Shown: positions 7,749-17,025, numbered from the stretch's first letter. The stretch is 64,000 nt of DNA from Streptomyces massasporeus (GCF_014648995.1 NZ_BMSE01000002.1:744001-808000); one strand, 5' to 3'. Program-made: numbers and translations. The notes: generated by a model from the sequence alone, not told the origin.

Positions 7749-8662
7749 GGGGATGTCAGCTCCTTGGCGGGTGGGGAGGGTTGGGGAGCGGTGTCGTGCT
7801 TGGGCATGGTCAGCAGCACGGCCACCGCCAGGGCCGTGCCCGCCACCCGCAGCGCGAGCCGCAGCGGCTCGCCCGGCAGGGCCTCGCCGAACGACAGCGT
7901 GCCGAGCACCGCCGTGAACAGACTCGTCACGGTCGTGCACACCGGCACGATCAGCGAGGCCCGGCAGCGCTGCAGTGCCGCCTGCGACATCACCAGGCCG
8001 AACACACCGGTGAACAGCAGCAGATACGGATAGGGGGAGCTCAGCAGGTCCAGCACCGCACCGCCGATCCCGCGGGTCGTCAGCCGGCTGGAGACGCCCT
8101 TGATGGCCAGCGAGCTGACCCCGTAGAGCAGACCCACGGCCACGCCGTACTCGACGCCGGTCGTCGGCCGCCGGTGCCGGTTGCGGGTGCGCCGCTCGGC
8201 CGAGGCGTACAGCCACACCCCGGCCGCCAGCGACGGCACGCACACCAGCAGGATCAGCGGGTAGGGCGCGTCCTGGCTGACGGTGTCCGACCCTTCCCGC
8301 AGCGACAGCACCACCATCAGCAGCGCCAGCAGGATCGCGCCCAGGGCGTACCGCTCCCGGCCGGACGTCTCCTCCCCGAGCAGCCGCGCCGACAGCAGCA
8401 CCAGCAGCACCAGGCCGGAGACGAAGATGCCCTGGGCGGCGGCGATCGGCAGGGTGCGGTAGACGACGAGCTGCGCGGCGAAACCGGCCGCGAGGGCGAG
8501 GGACCCGCCGATCCACAGGGGGCTGCCGAGGACGAGGCGCAGCAGCCGGGCCGGCTGCCGGATCGTCACCTCGGGCAGGGCGGTGAGGGCACGTTTCTCC
8601 AGCACGAAGCCCAGGCTGTAGAGGGTGTTCGCCAGCAGGGCCGCGGCCACTCCCCACCACAT
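7745..8662 (-). CDS. DMT/EamA-type membrane transporter
   Basis: A 305-residue membrane protein with about nine or ten hydrophobic helices in two similar halves. It starts MWWGVAAALLANTLYSLGFVLEK, here taken as the first helix. Internal motifs such as AAQGIFVSGLVLLVLL and ASLIVPVCTTVTSLFTAVLG fit the drug/metabolite transporter superfamily. The Pro-rich C-terminus faces the cytoplasm. It begins three bases after a methyltransferase stop. Inside an envelope-glycan operon, a role in moving a lipid-linked sugar across the membrane is attractive but unproven. Confidence 0.72.
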   Translation of the reverse strand: MWWGVAAALLANTLYSLGFVLEKRALTALPEVTIRQPARLLRLVLGSPLWIGGSLALAAGFAAQLVVYRTLPIAAAQGIFVSGLVLLVLLSARLLGEETSGRERYALGAILLALLMVVLSLREGSDTVSQDAPYPLILLVCVPSLAAGVWLYASAERRTRNRHRRPTTGVEYGVAVGLLYGVSSLAIKGVSSRLTTRGIGGAVLDLLSSPYPYLLLFTGVFGLVMSQAALQRCRASLIVPVCTTVTSLFTAVLGTLSFGEALPGEPLRLALRVAGTALAVAVLLTMPKHDTAPQPSPPAKELTSP

Positions 8663-8665
8663 GGG

Positions 8666-9412
8666 CTACGTCCTCCTGGCGTGCAGCAGCAGGATCGACG
8701 CGAGCTGCGGCCGGGCGCAGGCCAGCCGGTCCAGCGGGCGCAGCGGGCGCGGCACGCCGTGGAAGGGAGCCCCTTCGAGTCGTACGACGTCGAATCCGGA
8801 CGCGGCGACGAACTCCTTCAGCGCGCGGGCGGTGTAGAGCCGCAGATGCCCCACGACCTCCTTGCCCGGGCGGCCGTGGATGCCGCGCAGGCTGACCTCC
8901 GAGAACACCGGCTGCACCCCGGCCAGCAGCAGGCCGCGGTTGTACCAGGCGGCCAGGTTCGGCGTGGACAGCATCAGATGGCCGCCGGGGCGCAGGATCC
9001 GCCGGATCTCGTCGAGCGCGGCGTCCGGGTCGACGAGGTGCTCGACGACCTCACTGAACAGCACGGCGTCGGCCGACCCGGAGGCGAACGGCAGCCCGCC
9101 GCCGGTGAGTTCGCCGCGCACCGCGTACGGGATGCGGGTGCGGGCGCGGCGCAGGGCGTCCTGGGACCAGTCGACGCCGATGACGCGGTGGCCGGGCAGG
9201 AGCGGGGCGGCGGTGGCGGCGGCGGTGCCGTCCCCGCAGCCGATGTCGATGATCGTCCGCGGGTTCGTGGTCGCCGGGCCGCTCAGGGCCCGGGCCAGCA
9301 TGCGGGCCTGGCGGAGGCTGCGCGGGGTGCCGGAGGCGACCGGCACGGCGGGGTTCTCGTAGAAGTCGCGCAGGTCGCGGGGCGGGGGCCCGGTGGTGGC
9401 CGGTGCGGTCAC
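8666..9412 (-). CDS. Class I SAM-dependent methyltransferase
   Basis: A 248-residue enzyme with the Rossmann methyltransferase motifs: IIDIGCGDGTAAATA (motif I), VIGVDWSQDALRRAR (motif II), ADAVLFSEVVEHLVDPDAAL (motif III region) and LRPGGHLMLSTPN. The N-terminal DFYENPAVPVASGTPRSL segment resembles sugar and lipid methyltransferases of actinobacterial envelope clusters. The GTG at 9412 overlaps the preceding stop as GTGA. The substrate is inferred to be part of the glycan made by this operon. Confidence 0.8.
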   Translation of the reverse strand: MTAPATTGPPPRDLRDFYENPAVPVASGTPRSLRQARMLARALSGPATTNPRTIIDIGCGDGTAAATAAPLLPGHRVIGVDWSQDALRRARTRIPYAVRGELTGGGLPFASGSADAVLFSEVVEHLVDPDAALDEIRRILRPGGHLMLSTPNLAAWYNRGLLLAGVQPVFSEVSLRGIHGRPGKEVVGHLRLYTARALKEFVAASGFDVVRLEGAPFHGVPRPLRPLDRLACARPQLASILLLHARRT

Positions 9413-10656
9413 GGGGTCACCTCCGTGGTGTGCAGGTAGTGCTCGAAGAGGTCGCGGAGGTGGACGCCGTCGCCGTGGCTGAGCAGGGCCTTCGACCAGC
9501 GCAGGGCCAGGTGGAGACGGCCGGCCGTGGACGCGGTGGTGACGGTCAGGCCGCGTGGCATCCGGGCCGGTGCCGAGAACCAGACCGCGTGCGCGCGGCC
9601 CGCCTCCTCGCCGAAGTCCAGGGGGTAGGGGATGCGGCCGATGTTGCTGAGCAGGGTCGTCGACGTCCAGGGCGCGGCGGCCCGGCGCAGGGTGCGGGTG
9701 AGGGCGGCGCGGGCGGTGACGGGCGCCCAGGGGGAGGTCAGGAGGGCCGCGCCGTGGCCGAGTTGGGGGCGGGGGAGGGACTTCAGGGCGCGGGTCCGCT
9801 CCGCGGTGCGGCGCAGCAGGGCCGGCATGTCGGTGACGTCCAGCTCCCGCGGCGCGTACGGGACTTCCACCAGGCGGGTGCCGTTGCCGATGGGCATCGT
9901 GGTGTCGCGGGGGCGGTCGTCCACCGGCATCGTGATGCGCAGGGGGCGGGGGCGGGCGCCGTGCTCCCGGTTCCAGTGGGCGATGGTCAGGGCCGTGGTG
10001 ACCATGAGCTGGTCGTTGACGGTGTACGGGGAACCCTTGGGGCGGTGCGGGAGGGGGAGTTCGGTGACGAGCAGGCCGTTGCCGGGGGAGGGCTCGGGGG
10101 TGCCGTGCGCCACCCGCGCGGGGGGTGACCAGGTGCCCGGGGTGTCCGGAACCTCCTGCCGGGGTTCGGCGGGGCGGGTCGGGGGCGCCGCCGGGGCGTT
10201 GTCCCGGCCCCCGTACAGCTCGGCGGCCGTGGCCAGCACGCGCAGGCACGCCGGGCCGTCCAGGGCGGTGTGGTTGATGGTGAGCAGCAGGACCGAGTCC
10301 ACCACCTCGAGCCGGATCGGCGGGGACATCGACAGCGGCGGGGCCGCCGCGAGGGCCCGGACCCGGGCGTCGTGCAGGGCGCGGGGGCCCGGCGGGGTGA
10401 AGGTCACGACCTCCACGTCGGGCTCCGGGGTCAGCTCCCACTCGTACTGCCGCCGGTACCAGGGCCCCCGCGCCTCCCGCATCAGGATCCGCGGGTGCCG
10501 GTGCAGGGCCTCCAGGAACGCCTTGCGCAGCCGCGCGTGGTCGAGGGGGCCCGGGAGGTGGACCTCGATGTGGACCGTCTCCGGTTCGGCCTCCTGGAGG
10601 CAGTGCCGGGACACCTCGTCCACCACCGGGAACGGGATGCGTACCGGTGCCGTCAT
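9409..10656 (-). CDS. Condensation-domain (PapA/WES-like) acyltransferase
   Basis: A 415-residue protein of the chloramphenicol-acetyltransferase-like fold. The active-site motif HHxxxDG appears as NHTALDG at residues 128-134: the catalytic second His129 and the Asp-Gly are kept, while the first His is Asn. A later TLLSNIGRIPYPLDFG segment corresponds to the conserved floor-loop region. Such stand-alone enzymes transfer acyl groups to hydroxyls of glycolipids or polyketides. The ATG at 10656 overlaps the aftD-like stop as ATGA. It may acylate the glycan, which would give an acyl-decorated surface polymer. Confidence 0.75.
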   Translation of the reverse strand: MTAPVRIPFPVVDEVSRHCLQEAEPETVHIEVHLPGPLDHARLRKAFLEALHRHPRILMREARGPWYRRQYEWELTPEPDVEVVTFTPPGPRALHDARVRALAAAPPLSMSPPIRLEVVDSVLLLTINHTALDGPACLRVLATAAELYGGRDNAPAAPPTRPAEPRQEVPDTPGTWSPPARVAHGTPEPSPGNGLLVTELPLPHRPKGSPYTVNDQLMVTTALTIAHWNREHGARPRPLRITMPVDDRPRDTTMPIGNGTRLVEVPYAPRELDVTDMPALLRRTAERTRALKSLPRPQLGHGAALLTSPWAPVTARAALTRTLRRAAAPWTSTTLLSNIGRIPYPLDFGEEAGRAHAVWFSAPARMPRGLTVTTASTAGRLHLALRWSKALLSHGDGVHLRDLFEHYLHTTEVTP

Positions 10657-13600
10657 ACGGGCTTGCCCTCCCCGGTCTCCGTCCTCGGCAGCTGTTGCGT
10701 CGGCGCCTGCGAGGGCGGCTCCTCGCGCAGGCTCACCAGTCCCGCGAACAGGCCGATCAGCGCCAGCAGTTGGGCCAGGTGCCCGAACGCCCCCCCGCCC
10801 GCGCCCACCGGCTCCCCGGCCCCGAACGCCGCGACGATCCCGGCAGCGGCCAGGGCGGCGAAGGCGATCGGCACCAGCAGGGCGTGCCGCCGCGCGGCGA
10901 GCAGCGCGAGCGCCGGGACCAGCAGCGCGAACCAGCCCGCGATCACCACCCCGACCAGCGTCAGCGCCACCGTGCCGAGCCACAGCCCGGGCAGCGGCGG
11001 GACCGGCTGCGGGGCGTCGGGGTTGGGGGCGCGGCGGCGCCACAGCGCCAGACCCAGCAGGACCGCGATGCCGGCGCCGCTGCCGATCAGGGCGGCGTCG
11101 TACGTCGTGGCCGGCTCGTAGGTCAGCGTCACGCTGCCGCCCGCCCCTGCCGGGACCCGCCAGCCCTGCTGCCAGCCGTCCAGCCGCACCGGGGTCAGCT
11201 CCTTGCCGTCCAGGGTGGCCTTCCAGCCGTCGTTGAAGTTCTCGTACGTCGTGAGGTACGAGGCCGCGCCCGAGCCGACCGTCACCGCGCGCCGGTCGCC
11301 CAGCCAGTCCCGGATCCTCAGGTCGCGCCCGGCCGCGGCGGCCTCGGGCACCGTGCCGCGGGTCAGGGTCACGTCCGTCAGGGCGAGCGGGCCGGCGTCT
11401 CCGCCCTCCAGCCGGTGGTCGCCGGAGGAGAGCCGCACCTCGGTGTCGTCCCGGCCGTCTTGGCAGAGGGTCACCTCCACGCCCCGGCGCTCCGCCAGGT
11501 CCCGCACGGTGCCCTTCGCGCTCGTCTGGTACAGCTCGCCGTCCAGCGCCACGTCCGGGCCCTTGCCGCACGGGAGGGAGAACTTCCGGGTGCCGTCCGG
11601 CCGCGGGGTGCGGTACTGGTCGAGGGAGGGCAGGTAGGCCTCCGTGAGGCCCACCGGGAGGCGCAGGTCCTCGTCGGCGACCGGATTGTGCAGGGTCAGC
11701 GGGGCCGTCTCGGTGATCGTGATGTCGAGCCGGTCGGTGGTGATCGGCGGGAAGCGGACCCAGCCGTTCTCGTCGACGCCGGCGATGGTCGCGCCGTCCG
11801 GGGAGCTGATGTGCACCTCGGAGGCCCGGGCGGACAGGCCGCCCGCGGGGGCCAGGACCAGTTCGCCGACCGGCTGCTTGCCCTCCCAGCGCAGGTGGAT
11901 CGTCGGCCGGTCGCCCGCGACCCACGCCGTCGTCAGGTCGCCGTCGGTGAGGTTGCGTGCCGTGAGGCCCGCGCCGAGGCTCGCCGTGGAGTCGGCGGTG
12001 GCGACGATCCGGGCCTGCTGCTCGGGCGCGACCTCGTAGAGCAGTTCGTCGAACTCCTCCCCCGGCACCGGCACCGCGCTCGCCTTCACCTCGTACGTCC
12101 CGGAGGCCGGGGTCGTGAAGCGGCGGTGCAGTCCGGCCTCGGTGCCGGTCGCGGAGAGACCCGTCGGGTCGGAGGCGCGGTGCAGGGAGACGACGGTCGC
12201 GGCCGACGTGGCGTCCTCGGCGTCCGCCGGGAGCCGCAGCAGGCGTGTCACCTGCACGTCCGGCAGGTCGATCTCGGAGAAGCCGGCGCCGGTCAGACCG
12301 GCCCGGCGCTCCACGGAGTCCACGATCGTCAGCTTCATCCAACGCGTCGCGCCCTCGGGGGCCTTGATCCGCTGGGTCATGCCGTTCGGCCGGAGGAAGC
12401 TGGTCCTCTCGCCCTTCTCGGTTTCCACCCGGACCTTCGTCGCCGCCGCGCGCACACTCTCCTGCGGCAGCGGCGTGACCTTGAAGGAGGACGGCATGTC
12501 GAAGGGGCCGGTGAAGCCGATGCGCAGCCACTGCCCGTCCGGTGTGTCCGGCGCGCCCTCCGCCCACGCGGTGTCCGGGTTGCCGTCGAAGGCGTTCACC
12601 GGGTCGTACTGCGGGAGGTGGAACAGCCAGTTGCCGTAGGAGGACGCCGACACCGAGCGGGCGCCGCGCAGTTCGGCCACCGTCTGGTGACCGGTGCCCT
12701 CGGCGGGCAGGATCTGGCGCGGTTTCTCGCCCGGGTCCTGGAGGGCGTCCGGCGCGTTGCGCTCGTCGCGCGTGTACGTGTACGAGGTGCCGGCGTTGAC
12801 CAGCCCGAACCGGGTGTCCGCCCGCCGCAGCCCGTCGCCCACCACCTGGAGGGCAGGGGTGCCGAGCCCCGGGTGGTTGTCGCCGGTCAGGACGGTCGCC
12901 CGCCCGCGCAGCCGCTCCGCCAGCGGCAGCAGCGCCTCGGGCCCGCCGGACACCACGGCCGTGTCGGCGACCGGGGCGAGCCCGGCCTGCCCGGGCCGGA
13001 GCACATCCTGACCCGTGGGCCGGTAGATCTCCACGGCCCGCTGCCGCGGGTACAGCCCCTCCACCTGGAGCGGCGCGTCCTGCGCGATCCGGCCCCCGGT
13101 CATCACCGGCCCGAGGCCCGTCACCCGCTCGTACCCCGACTGTTCGAGGGTGCGCTTGACGGTCGTGGTGGGCACGTAGCCGATCTGGTCGGGGTCGAGG
13201 TCGTTGCGGACGACGACGTAGTACAGCCCGGCCCGGCTCAAGTAGTCGGCGAGACCCGGTACGTGGGAGCCGGACAGCAGCGCCTGCTCGACGGCGTCCA
13301 TCGCGCGCCGGTTGCCGGGCGTGCCGAACGGCACGTAGTCGCGCTGCGCCCACCGCGACTCGGCGAGCACGTCGAGCGGCTGGTCGACGGGGGAGCCCCA
13401 GGAGTAGACGCCGTGCGCGGTCGCCGGGACGACCAGGGCACGCGAGTCGGGCGAGTACTTCTCCAGCCAGTCGGCCGTGGCCTGCCAGTAGGTGGGGAGC
13501 TTCTGGAACGAACCCGGGTTGAGGATCGAGCCGTTGAGGTAGGGCCACAGCAGTCCGGGCAGGATCAGCACGGCCGCGATCAGCGGGGCGAAGCGCCGGC

Positions 13601-14825
13601 CGCGCACCCGCCGGGCCCCGCGCGGCTCGGCGGCCACACCCACCAGATGCGCCAGACCCAGTGCGAGCGCCAGCGCCACACCGGTCTGGAACTTGTAGAT
13701 GTTCCGGAACGGCGACAGCCACCCGTCCAGCCAGCCCTGCACGACCCCGTGGAACGGCGCCCCGAACGCGCCGCCGTACCCGGCGAGCAGCACGAGCGCC
13801 GCCACGAGCACCGTCAGTACCAGCCACCGCCGCTCGGGCATGTCCCGACGGGCGAGTCCGGCGAGTCCGAGTCCGGCCGCGAGGGCCGAGCAGAGGATCA
13901 CGATCACGGAGGAGGCCACGGCCCAGCCGGCCGGCAGCCACGCCTCACCGAGGTGCAGATAGGCGACCCAGTTCCCGGCGCCGCGCAGTGCCTCGGTCGC
14001 CGACATGGTGTCCGTGGTCGTCTGCGCCGTCTCTATATAGGGGAGGAAGTTCTCGCCGTAGACCCCGAGCAGCAGCAGCGGCACCCACCACCAGGCGGTC
14101 ACCACGATCACGGCCGGGGCCCACCAGGCGATCAGCTTGCGCTGCCGGGGTCCGGGCGGCCGGGACAGCAGATACAGTCCGGCCGGCAGCAGGGAGGCCA
14201 GGGTCGCCGACGCGTTCACCCCGCCCATGAACGGCACGAGCAGCGCCGACCGCAGGGCCGCGACCCGGGCCGCGTACCGCTCGTTCGTCAGCGGCAGCAG
14301 CACCCACGGCAGGAAGGCGCCGGGCAGCGCCGCGGCGGACGTCGACCCGATGACGGTGGTGAACACCGGCCACAGCGCATAGGCCACCGCGCCCAGCAGC
14401 CGGGACGCCCCGCTGCCCACCCGCAGCCGCTCCGCCAGCCGCAACGCTCCCCAGAAGGCGACGGACACGATCAGCGACAGCCACAGCCGCTCCGCCAGCC
14501 ACACCGGCAGCCGCAGAAGGTCGCACAGCCAGTAGAACGGCAGCATCGGCCACAGATAGCCGACGTACTGGTCCTGGATCCCGCCGAACCCGGCCCGGTC
14601 GTGCCACAACTGGCCGAGATCGGCGAGGAACTGCCCCGGATCGACCGTGACGCCGAGCTTGGTGTCGAAGGTCTGCCGCCCCGGCCGCACCGCGAGGAAC
14701 AGCACGAACGCCACGGCCCAGAAAGCCGCCAGCCAGCGCCGCGACCGCGGGCCGTCGGGCGGGCCCGCGGTGGTCGCGGTGGTGGGGACGGCTGCCGGGG
14801 GAGGAGCCTGGACCGTGGTCGTCAT
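10653..14825 (-). CDS. aftD: AftD-type alpha-(1->3)-arabinofuranosyltransferase, GT-C fold
   Basis: A 1390-residue membrane enzyme, close to the length of mycobacterial AftD. Residues about 30-470 hold the GT-C core of roughly eleven helices, with FDTKLGVTVDP (Asp54, Asp62) in the first external loop where the catalytic acid is expected. About 480-1240 is exported and contains two discoidin-like carbohydrate-binding stretches (NAFDGNPDTAWAEG and NLTDGDLTTAWVAG). The C-terminus has four or five more helices. AftD adds arabinofuranose from decaprenyl-phosphoryl arabinose to cell-wall arabinan in Corynebacteriales. Streptomyces lacks arabinogalactan of that kind, so the acceptor here is unknown. 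Translation is coupled to both neighbours by ATGA overlaps. Confidence 0.85.
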   Translation of the reverse strand: MTTTVQAPPPAAVPTTATTAGPPDGPRSRRWLAAFWAVAFVLFLAVRPGRQTFDTKLGVTVDPGQFLADLGQLWHDRAGFGGIQDQYVGYLWPMLPFYWLCDLLRLPVWLAERLWLSLIVSVAFWGALRLAERLRVGSGASRLLGAVAYALWPVFTTVIGSTSAAALPGAFLPWVLLPLTNERYAARVAALRSALLVPFMGGVNASATLASLLPAGLYLLSRPPGPRQRKLIAWWAPAVIVVTAWWWVPLLLLGVYGENFLPYIETAQTTTDTMSATEALRGAGNWVAYLHLGEAWLPAGWAVASSVIVILCSALAAGLGLAGLARRDMPERRWLVLTVLVAALVLLAGYGGAFGAPFHGVVQGWLDGWLSPFRNIYKFQTGVALALALGLAHLVGVAAEPRGARRVRGRRFAPLIAAVLILPGLLWPYLNGSILNPGSFQKLPTYWQATADWLEKYSPDSRALVVPATAHGVYSWGSPVDQPLDVLAESRWAQRDYVPFGTPGNRRAMDAVEQALLSGSHVPGLADYLSRAGLYYVVVRNDLDPDQIGYVPTTTVKRTLEQSGYERVTGLGPVMTGGRIAQDAPLQVEGLYPRQRAVEIYRPTGQDVLRPGQAGLAPVADTAVVSGGPEALLPLAERLRGRATVLTGDNHPGLGTPALQVVGDGLRRADTRFGLVNAGTSYTYTRDERNAPDALQDPGEKPRQILPAEGTGHQTVAELRGARSVSASSYGNWLFHLPQYDPVNAFDGNPDTAWAEGAPDTPDGQWLRIGFTGPFDMPSSFKVTPLPQESVRAAATKVRVETEKGERTSFLRPNGMTQRIKAPEGATRWMKLTIVDSVERRAGLTGAGFSEIDLPDVQVTRLLRLPADAEDATSAATVVSLHRASDPTGLSATGTEAGLHRRFTTPASGTYEVKASAVPVPGEEFDELLYEVAPEQQARIVATADSTASLGAGLTARNLTDGDLTTAWVAGDRPTIHLRWEGKQPVGELVLAPAGGLSARASEVHISSPDGATIAGVDENGWVRFPPITTDRLDITITETAPLTLHNPVADEDLRLPVGLTEAYLPSLDQYRTPRPDGTRKFSLPCGKGPDVALDGELYQTSAKGTVRDLAERRGVEVTLCQDGRDDTEVRLSSGDHRLEGGDAGPLALTDVTLTRGTVPEAAAAGRDLRIRDWLGDRRAVTVGSGAASYLTTYENFNDGWKATLDGKELTPVRLDGWQQGWRVPAGAGGSVTLTYEPATTYDAALIGSGAGIAVLLGLALWRRRAPNPDAPQPVPPLPGLWLGTVALTLVGVVIAGWFALLVPALALLAARRHALLVPIAFAALAAAGIVAAFGAGEPVGAGGGAFGHLAQLLALIGLFAGLVSLREEPPSQAPTQQLPRTETGEGKPV

Positions 14826-15610
14826 GGGGGACACCGCCGCAGTATGAGGAGGAGGTTCCAGGTGGCGAACTCGCGGATGCCGGGCGCCTTGACGACGGTC
14901 TCCGCGAGGAAGGGCCAGTAGCGGGAGCGCGCCGAGACGACCGTGACGTCGTCCCGGGCGCGCACCTGCCGCAGGGTGGAGCCGATGTGCACCGCGAACA
15001 GGTTCTCGCCGAGCGTGTGCTTGGCGGGGGTGCCGGTGCGCCGCAGGTAGCGGGCCCGGGCCCGTTCGGCACCGAAGTAGTGCCAGGGGGCCCATTCGTG
15101 CCCGCCCCACGGCGACAGCCAGTTGGTGAAGGACACGTAGATCAGCCCGCCGGGCCGCGTCACCCGGGCGAGCTCGCTGAGGAACGTCTCCGGATCGGCC
15201 ACGTGTTCCAGCACGTTGGAGGAGAAGGTGACGTCCGCGACGCCGTCCCGCAGGGGCAGCAGGTACCCGTCGGCGACGACCGTGCCGTCGGGTGGCTTCT
15301 CGCCCAGCTCGGCCATGTCCGGTTCGAACAGATGGGCATGGGCACCGCGGCGCCGGAACTCCTCGGTGAAGTAGCCGCTGCCGCCGCCGATGTCCAGGAC
15401 GGTACGCCCCGCGACAGGACCGTCGTAGGCCTCGACCTGGTCCACGGCGTCGCGCGCGAGCAACGCGTAGCAGCTCTCGGGATCGTCCTGTTCGTGGAGG
15501 AAGGCACGGAAGAGGGCAAGAGATCTCCGGAGCGAGGGGTCGCGGTGCGAGGGGCGCGGGGCTGCACCGTGCGCGGCTCCGCCATCTGGGCGCGACCGGC
15601 CACGGACCAC
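14822..15610 (-). CDS. Class I SAM methyltransferase after the GT4 gene
   Basis: A protein of about 262 residues. Its SAM site is TVLDIGGGSGYFTEEFRRRG with the acidic LFEPDMAEL, followed by VTFSSNVLEHVADPETFL and TRPGGLIYVSFTN. The domain resembles the methyltransferase found beside the GT4 and DUF3068 genes in mycobacteria (recalled as Rv0224c). The GTG at 15610 has GAGG nine bases upstream and lies 12 bp after the GT4 stop. The first 20 or so residues are encoded by a dispersed Streptomyces repeat and look unstructured, so the functional N-terminus is probably near the LALFRAFLHEQ segment. Confidence 0.78.
   Translation of the reverse strand: MVRGRSRPDGGAAHGAAPRPSHRDPSLRRSLALFRAFLHEQDDPESCYALLARDAVDQVEAYDGPVAGRTVLDIGGGSGYFTEEFRRRGAHAHLFEPDMAELGEKPPDGTVVADGYLLPLRDGVADVTFSSNVLEHVADPETFLSELARVTRPGGLIYVSFTNWLSPWGGHEWAPWHYFGAERARARYLRRTGTPAKHTLGENLFAVHIGSTLRQVRARDDVTVVSARSRYWPFLAETVVKAPGIREFATWNLLLILRRCPP
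15549..15606. repeat. Dispersed Streptomyces repeat inside a methyltransferase start
   Basis: This stretch combines GGGGCGCGGGGCTG (15551-15564), GCGGCTCCGCC (15573-15583) and TGGGCGCGACCGGCCACG (15587-15604). The same blocks in the same order occur at 30482-30560, and part of them at 45868-45912. This composite is common between Streptomyces genes. Here it lies just downstream of the only plausible start codon, so it is translated. Confidence 0.65.
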
Positions 15611-15621
15611 CGCACGCCGCC

Positions 15622-16806
15622 TCAAGGCCCCCAGCCCCTCACCGCCTCCGCGGCGACGACCCGAAACGCCCGCACAGTCCGGTCCCACCGGAACTGCGCC
15701 GCACGCTCGCGCGCCGCCTTCCCCATCAACTCCCTTTCCCGCCCGGCCAGGGCAAGCGCACACCAGGCCGCGGCGAACGACGACTCGCCGCGGGCGAGAA
15801 CGCCGGTCTCACCGTCCACCACGGAGTCCTTCAGGCCCGGCACGTCGAAGGCCACGCTCGGCGTCTCGCGGGCCGCGGCCTCCGTCACGACCAGGCCCCA
15901 CCCCTCCACGGCGGAGGGGTGCAGCAACAGCCAGGCCGCGCACAGCAGCCGGTGCTTCTCGGCTTCCGTCACATACCCGGTGAACTCCACACCGGGACCG
16001 GCGAGCCGTTCGAGACGTTCCCGTTCGGGCCCGTCTCCGACGATCACCAGCCGGCCTCCGGTCACCGGCCGCACCCGCTCCCAGAGCCGCAGCAGCAGAT
16101 CGATGCGCTTGTACTCGACCAGCCGCCCCACGGCGACGAACAGCGGCTCGGCCGAGCGGTCGGCCCGCGGGCCCGGCTCCTCGACCCCGTTGTGCACGAC
16201 CCTGATCCGGTCCCGCTCGACCCCGATCGCGCGCAGCGCGTGGGCGGTCGAGGAGGACACGGCGACGAGCAGGTTCCGCTGCTGCGCCCCGGCCAGTGCC
16301 CAGTGCTCGAGTCTTCGGCCGATCCGTGCCGCCGGTGCCAGCGGCCCGCCGAAGCGCATCTTCCACAGGTCCGTGTGGACGTGGTTGACCAGGGTCAGCG
16401 TGGGTCCCTGATGCCACAGCGGCGCCAGGTACGGCATGCCGTTGCACACCTCGACCAGCAGGTCGCAGTCGCCGACCCGGCGGGCGAAGGCCGACCGTGC
16501 GCGCAGGTAGTGCCCGTACGGGCCGCCCGCCGAGACGACCCGGTAGTCGCGGAAGGCCGCGGGCCCCCCGCACAGCAGGGTCACCTGGTGGCCCAGGCGG
16601 GTCAGGCCGTCGGCGAGCTTGTCGACCAGCAGCTCGGAGCCGCCGGCGGACGGGTTGTCCAGATCACGATGGGCGAGGAAGACGATCCGGCGCGGATGTG
16701 GGGGGAGCGCCGGGGGGTGCTGCGCGCTGGGGGACGCGGCGCGGTGGGGGTCCCCCCGCTCGAGCGCAGCCGAGAGTGGGGGAGTGGAGGGTACGTGCTG
16801 GGGCAT
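15622..16806 (-). CDS. GT4-family glycosyltransferase
   Basis: A 394-residue GT-B enzyme. The N-terminal domain starts at RIVFLAHRDLDNPSAGGSE, with the glycine-rich acceptor loop. The C-terminal domain has FVAVGRLVEYKRIDLLL, VIVGDGPERERL and HPSAVEGWGLVVTEA, which is the EX7E nucleotide-sugar motif of retaining GT4 enzymes. It acts on the cytoplasmic face, probably building a lipid-linked precursor for the AftD-like enzyme downstream. The first 40 residues are Pro/Ala-rich and partly encoded by a dispersed palindrome, yet the ATG at 16806 has GGAG six bases upstream. Confidence 0.83.
   Translation of the reverse strand: MPQHVPSTPPLSAALERGDPHRAASPSAQHPPALPPHPRRIVFLAHRDLDNPSAGGSELLVDKLADGLTRLGHQVTLLCGGPAAFRDYRVVSAGGPYGHYLRARSAFARRVGDCDLLVEVCNGMPYLAPLWHQGPTLTLVNHVHTDLWKMRFGGPLAPAARIGRRLEHWALAGAQQRNLLVAVSSSTAHALRAIGVERDRIRVVHNGVEEPGPRADRSAEPLFVAVGRLVEYKRIDLLLRLWERVRPVTGGRLVIVGDGPERERLERLAGPGVEFTGYVTEAEKHRLLCAAWLLLHPSAVEGWGLVVTEAAARETPSVAFDVPGLKDSVVDGETGVLARGESSFAAAWCALALAGRERELMGKAARERAAQFRWDRTVRAFRVVAAEAVRGWGP
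16746..16783. repeat. Dispersed Streptomyces palindrome within the GT4 5' end
   Basis: The sequence contains CCCCCGCTCG and CGAGAGTGGGGG arms around a short loop, a palindrome I recognise from many Streptomyces intergenic regions. It lies 23-60 bp inside the reading frame of the glycosyltransferase and encodes part of a Pro/Ser-rich leader. Confidence 0.6.
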
Positions 16807-17025
16807 GGGTGCTCCAACTCGTCTCGGGGTGCGGAACTCAGCGTGGGGAAAACGTGGGGGGTGGGGTCGTCACTGAGGGGTCGGCTCGTGGGGAGCCTGA
16901 GCTCTTCCTGGGAGGGGAGTGTGGACGGGATGTGCTGGGGTGGGGTTGGACAGTTTTCGCCCGGACGTTCGCCACGGCTACTCACCGACGTGACAATTTC
17001 GGGCTTTGTTAGAGCTGACGTCACA
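16807..17025. other. Gap between GT4 and DUF3068, upstream of GT4
   Basis: These 219 bases hold no credible gene. On the minus strand an A/T-richer patch around 16960-17015 (AACAAAGCCCGAAATTGTCA region) could carry a promoter for the glycan operon, but no clear -35/-10 pair stands out. The 3' half is G-rich with poor structure. Whether DUF3068 and GT4 share one transcript is therefore open. Confidence 0.4.

Noticed and set aside
7781..9439. A 552-codon plus-strand frame over the DMT transporter and methyltransferase
   Set aside because: Both real genes read on the minus strand with clear motifs and coupled starts. The plus frame is low-complexity.
10647..14921. A 1424-codon open frame on the plus strand
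   Set aside because: It is antisense to the AftD-like gene. Its translation is Arg/Gly/His/Gln-rich with no domain, the usual mirror of a GC-rich gene in Streptomyces.
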